Assembly: GCF_963678635.1 (NCBI RefSeq)
Contig: NC_087067.1
Span: 8,231,716 to 8,295,715 of the forward strand
DNA length: 64,000 nt
Direction: 5' to 3'
From: Symsagittifera roscoffensis
Taxonomy: Eukaryota > Xenacoelomorpha > Acoela > Convolutidae
Position numbers and translations under genes: made by a program. The notes beneath the pieces were generated by a model, which did not search any database, was not told where the DNA came from, and saw only the letters and a program-made list of their open reading frames with translations. Below are positions 59,701-64,000 of the stretch, one piece after another; position 1 is the stretch's first letter, and every line of letters begins with the position of its first letter.

Positions 59701-62229
59701 ATAGTTAACATTTTGTTGTAACTTACCGTGTGTTGTAGTTTCAGTTTTCTATTAATGATAGGCGACAATTTCATTGGGCTCGAAATATTTTCAATTTGAA
59801 TTATGGTAAATTAATTGGTTCAAATGAAAACTATTGCGTTCTGAGACGCCTAGAACTTGGTATTGAAATTGATGTATGCATTTAGAATAGTTTTTTTTGG
59901 AAGTTATCCATTAAACATGATCTAGACACGTTAAAACGCAGTCGAACTCTTCAATTGTTGCCCTACAACAAAATTTCCGGATCGAAAACCAAAGCTAGAC
60001 ATCATTTTTTCGAACTAATTGCATGAAATTGTATGACCAGTTTTTTCGGTATATGAAGGTCGCCTTGGCTTGAAATGCCAAATAATTTCAACGGATCTTT
60101 TAAGCTGCAAAGCTTTGTACTCGACTCATTGAGGTGCAGCATTTGTATATAATATACACGTTGACAACATTTCAATTGGTGTGAATAAAAAATTTGATGT
60201 GAAAAAAAATTCTCTAAATTTTGTTGGGCTGAGCAATTTTGTTAGGCTCGGCTTTCACTAGGTGACCTGCTTGTTCGAGAAAATTTCTTCAGTTTTATTC
60301 CAGTCCTATACAGATTTTGACTATTCGGAATGATATACTCTAGGGGTGGCATCCCTCATGATGAAAGGACCGATTTTTGGAATTTTTTTTCAATTATTTT
60401 GAGCCAATCAAATCTCAGCATTCAAAATTTTAAACATTTTCAAGTAATTTCAAACTTTGCATTGGATAGGCGCAAAATTTTGTATCTGTGTGTTCCTGGA
60501 CGCCAGACAGATCTTCAAACATGGTAAAATTTTGTGGGAACGATCAAAGAAAATGAAAGAACAAAAGAAGAGCAAAGGGAGCATCCTTATTGCGGAATCC
60601 ACTTACAATTCAAAAAACACAGTTCTCAATATGAAGAAATGGCGAAAAATTCAATTAAGGCAATTAAGTTCAGGCCGTCAAAACTAAAATGTCCAATTGC
60701 AAATTAAGAATGAAAAAGAATTTTCAAAAAGCGTCAGATCTAAAATGGATTGAAAAAGTTTGTTGCTTGGAGGACACCGATTCTTTAAAAAATGTAACAC
60801 AAACCAAAAAAATATATATTCGATATCCGCATAAAATGTACAGCCAATTTTGCTCTTAAATCAGTTTCTGCTCATTTTGATTTCGATTTTGAGCAAAAAC
60901 GAATCGGTGAGTAGGAAAGACTAACAATTCTGATTGGTTGAGAACTTTCCATCATTCGGTTCCTCCATAATGAGAATAGCACCTACTCTACGATCTGAGA
61001 TAGTTCTTAATTTAAACAAACCAGCGGAACAAGAAACAAAACGAAACGAGCAGTTTATATTAAATAGCCAAAAATTGAGCGAGATAGCTGAAACTTGCTC
61101 TCATCATATCCGCAAAAGTGTTACTTTTTTGCTCTGTAATTGTTTAGTATGTCCGAATCATTTACATGGAAACTGGATTTTATTTCAGCAGTTGTATAAA
61201 TCATTGTTTGTTCCGCACTTTTAATCCTTGAAAGTTCATTGGTAGTATATAACATAGCTCAGTTTCCACACCAAAGTGAAAAATAAAGTTGTTTTGTAAA
61301 AGTTTTCAATACACTTTTTTAAACTGTTTTTTTCTATTTTCAGTGATATTAAAACAGGTTCTTCTTATTTCGTCCGCCCAAAAATTAATGCATCAATTGT
61401 AAGTCGACTATTAAATAAGAGACATTGGTGAAAAAAAAACAGTTTGTTTGGTAAACTGTTCAATTTCACTTCAAATCAGCTGCAGAGTTTCACCCAGACT
61501 AGAACAGAATACAAAAAACAGCTTCATGCAAAAAAGTCCACCTTCACATCTGCTCAATTTTTGGGCTTGATTGAAATCGGCTAATGAATAAGATGAACGT
61601 GTTTTCATTAACCAAACCAACCAGTGCAATCAGTGTTCTGTTCTCTGCCTTTATAAATTGAATGTAACAAAATAGCAAAAGCTAAAATTTTGGGCGAAAT
61701 AAGTAAAAAAGACCTTAAACTCCTAAACAATCAAGTCATATAGAATGAAAACTGTATGACTACCAGTCGTTATTCAAATGAAATTCAGAAAAATTAATCA
61801 AAGAGAAGCAAAATCAATCATACAAGTGTAAATATAGCTGTTCAAAAATTCTTTCGGCGTAGAATTTGTTGCATGCAACTTTTAAACAGAGGCGAAGCTG
61901 CACTTTGCGAGCGCAAGCCAAAATAACGTAAGCATGTAGTTAACTAAAGGCAACCACGCTACTTGTGCAGCCAATATAATTGAAAGAATAAAAGCACATT
62001 GTATATAATTTATGCATTTCAAAAATATACTGAAATGGAAAATTTCTAAAAATAAATTTGATTTATGACACAGTTGTATGAAATGAATAGCTTTTTAGGT
62101 TCATTTAATAAATTAACACAAAAAGGAAGCTTCGCTTCGCAAACACTTGCTAGAACGCGACCAAACAGCAGCTCTATAAAATGCGATAAGAAAACAATGA
62201 AATAAGACTAGAGTTAGTAAAAAATCAGC
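59701..62229. other. Intergenic, no gene recognised
   Basis: AT-rich sequence. Short open frames (60330-60527, 60457-60687, 60934-61224, all plus) have ordinary composition and no motif I know. A small inverted pair, aacagtttg / taaactgtt, lies near 61439-61462. It may include the distal 3' region of the minus-strand gene, but no polyadenylation signal could be assigned. Confidence 0.5.
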
Positions 62230-62308
62230 TACTTCTTGGATTCCATCTCCGCCCGATGGCGACCTAGAGACTATGCTTCTCACCCACTAGCCACTGAGGC
62301 ACGGACGC
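62230..62308 (-). mobile_element. Possible tRNA-like SINE head
   Basis: On the minus strand an A-box-like gtgcctcagtgg (62302-62291) precedes a weak B-box-like gatggaatcc (62247-62238) at tRNA-like spacing. The T-loop does not fit a functional tRNA, so at best this is a decayed tRNA-derived SINE head. Confidence 0.25.
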
Positions 62309-62898
62309 TTAATTGGTCACAAACACTGGCCACAATTAACGCAGAGAACAGATCTTATGAAATTTCCAATACTACAGATCGTGATTATAGTGAAAATGCT
62401 ACCAAATAACGAATACTTTGCCACCAAGTAATGAACACTTTCATTTGCGAGTTAGGTTAGAAAAACAGAAGGTTCGTTTTAATACACTAGCTGCTGGCTT
62501 GTGTAAGAAAAAGACCAACTGTTTTGTTTCATTCTAACCAAATGTCAAAGCACGTAATATTGTACTGCCAATGCAGCCTCCTGATTCAAACGCGCCACTA
62601 AAAGTAGCACTTTTAATTGCAAATTAGGTTTGAAAAAAAGTTGCGCTCCTCTTGTGCAAAGACAAGCATTTTCTATTGATTTTTTGTATGAAGTCGTATG
62701 ATTAGTCGTACTTTCAGAATATCAACTCTGGTAGTTTAGAATGAACGCGTCAAAACGACTGGACGGAGCGCGTCAGAATCGAGGGTCTTAAAGAAGAAAA
62801 CATGTCGCAAAATTTTTGTCAATTGTTTAAAAATAAAGTGCTGATTTCAAGACCAGTTTAGAAATTTCAAATTCAATCTAGGGATTACAAGTTCTGAT

Positions 62899-63169
62899 CT
62901 ATTTTTTGTTATCTTTACTCAGTTTGAAGCTGACTTTAGTGGATGATCTCAATGGCACTATGTTCCCGGCGGCCTCTTCTTGACTGGCACGAGTTACAGT
63001 CCTCGAAGGCAGTCGGAAGGCCATACCCTTCGGCAGTTCCTCGGAGGCCAGAGGTTTCGGCTGCAGCGCCTGGAAAGGAGCGCAGATGTCCTCGAATCGA
63101 TTAGTTTTTTCTATGTTTACTTCGAAAGCGTGTCGTCTGGATCGCCTGGCTTGAATCCGAGTTAAAAAT
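62899..63169 (-). CDS. Last coding exon of an unrecognised host gene
   Basis: The exon starts after an acceptor ttttccag (63177-63170 on the minus strand) and runs to a TAG at 62901-62899, 89 full codons after a split codon. The frame joins perfectly to the upstream exon at 63530-63645: its final AC plus the A here makes a Thr codon. The protein end is hydrophilic and basic, with TRIQARRSRRHAFEV near its start, a middle with FEDICAPFQALQPKPLASEE, and a C terminus STKVSFKLSKDNKK. No transmembrane segment is visible. Base composition is clearly less AT-rich than the flanks, as expected for a real exon. I do not recognise the family. The ATG-led frame continuing upstream to 63243 runs into intron and should not be used. 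Confidence 0.75.
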
Positions 63170-63315
63170 CTGGAAAACATAAAATCACTTAGCATAATTT
63201 TGCTTTTTGTTACTTTTATGATGTTGCCTAATTCAAGAGCCAAGCAAATTACTAATCATATTAAACAAAAAATTAGTATATTTCACTATAAATTTCTCAA
63301 TTGACATCACTTTGT

Positions 63316-63507
63316 TCCCTGAAGACGAAAAAAAAATTTTTCCGGCCACAACTTCACGATCTGAACTGAAGACTTAATTTAAATGATGACTCGTGATGAC
63401 TCATGGTTACTCAATCTTATAGCAAATCAAATAAAGATAACTTCTTCTTTGCCATCGTGAAATTGTGTGTGGCCTGAAGATAATTTTTTCTTCGTCTTCT
63501 TCAGGGA
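63316..63507. repeat. Foldback repeat inside the intron
   Basis: The arm at 63316-63360 (tccctgaagacgaaa to acaacttcacgat) is complemented by 63454-63507 (atcgtgaaattgtg to cgtcttcttcaggga). Arms are about 45-54 bp with a loop of about 93 bp. Looks like a small foldback MITE sitting between the two exons. Confidence 0.7.
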
Positions 63508-63529
63508 TTAAATAATATTTCAGACTCAC

Positions 63530-63645
63530 GTTTTCTCGACTGAAGTTCCGAGTAGGCTGGGCTGAGTTCCCACGTGACCAGATTCGCTCATCTCCTTCAA
63601 ATACTCGGCCACGTGTTCCAACAGTCCTTCTTCATCTTCAGGAAC
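63530..63645 (-). CDS. Penultimate coding exon of the same gene
   Basis: 116 bp exon between an acceptor (gtttgttcag, minus strand, ending at 63646) and a strong donor (AAAAC then GTGAGT, from 63529). In phase 0 it reads VPEDEEGLLEHVAEYLKEMS and continues to QPSLLGTSVEK with a split last codon. The first part is acidic and would form an amphipathic helix. The intron to the last exon is 360 bp and contains an inverted repeat. Upstream exons lie beyond 63645 and probably beyond the window; I could not place them securely. Confidence 0.75.
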
Positions 63646-64000
63646 CTGAACAAACCCCATGTCAGAATTATATCGGTTAAGTGTCTATCAAACTGTTTTC
63701 AAGCTATGTGGACTATAAAAATGTACAAAACATTGGATTTTAGCATTCGAAGGTCTCCAACTTGAGCGGACACTTGATAATCGTTATAGAATCTTAAAAT
63801 CTCAAACAATCTCATCAACTCACTTTTATAATTTCTAGAATTAGAATGCACTCGGGTTTTATGATTTTTAAATCACATTACAACGTCACGTGCAATATAA
63901 GATTGGTTTTCAAAAAAACTTTTTAAAAGACTTTTTCTGCGTTTAAAACTCAATTTTTGATGTTTTAAAAATCTAGAAAAAAAAACAAATTATTGCAATT
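63646..64000. other. Probable intron sequence, no exon placed
   Basis: AT-rich, upstream of the penultimate exon on the minus strand. A GTGAGT donor-like site occurs at 63823-63818, but no convincing acceptor makes an exon before it. Confidence 0.4.

Noticed and set aside
63824-63856. Additional upstream exon reading PECILILEIIK in phase with the 63645 exon
   Set aside because: The donor GTGAGT at 63823 is good, but no acceptor gives a reasonable exon and a stop lies just upstream; only a micro-exon would be possible.

Overview
This window looks like repeat-dominated, AT-rich nuclear DNA from an invertebrate animal. The grounds are a spliced gene end with canonical GT-AG sites, LINE retrotransposons of CR1/jockey type, a tRNA-derived SINE, Tc1-like DNA-transposon remains and foldback MITE-like elements. 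No bacterial-style gene, operon, rRNA or CRISPR array is visible. I cannot name the species or phylum.

Layout, left to right. 1-4112: no gene; old repeat fragments, a tRNA-derived SINE (about 2465-2795) and a dispersed repeat (2880-3420). 4113-14010: a tandem array of about eight roughly 0.77-1.4 kb units in two diverged flavours (A about 958 bp, B about 1225 bp), some hybrid; every unit keeps a TATAAAA block. 14205-16160: a broken, 5'-truncated LINE (LINE-3). 16320-16700: Tc1-like transposase debris. 17328-17847: second copy of the 2880 repeat.

17848-51880 is one large nested duplication. A LINE (LINE-1, 17848-24340: conserved ORF with one internal stop, PHD-finger ORF1, RRM-like segment, endonuclease, reverse transcriptase) is followed by ten tandem units of 0.73-0.80 kb. 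The interval 23037-32438 recurs, as far as I compared it without change, at 32448-41849, with 9 unmatched bases at the junction. A second LINE copy (LINE-2, 41442-47350) with the same inherited breaks follows, then six more array units. Shared defects and shared downstream satellite indicate DNA-level duplication of a composite LINE-plus-satellite block rather than fresh retrotransposition.

51880-59700: non-coding mobile-element patchwork. It holds three copies of an element whose C-rich minisatellite flips to a G-rich one, several TIR-bounded MITE-like elements, and a 1.4 kb double palindrome (55847-57246) with Tc1/mariner-like CAGTGCTG ends flanked by TA. 59700-62898 is mostly featureless. 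62899-63645 on the minus strand is the only convincing host gene: the last two exons of an unrecognised protein, with a foldback element in the intron between them.

No operon-like cooperation exists here. Functional links are within elements: ORF1-type RNA-binding parts, endonuclease and reverse transcriptase in each LINE, all inactivated.
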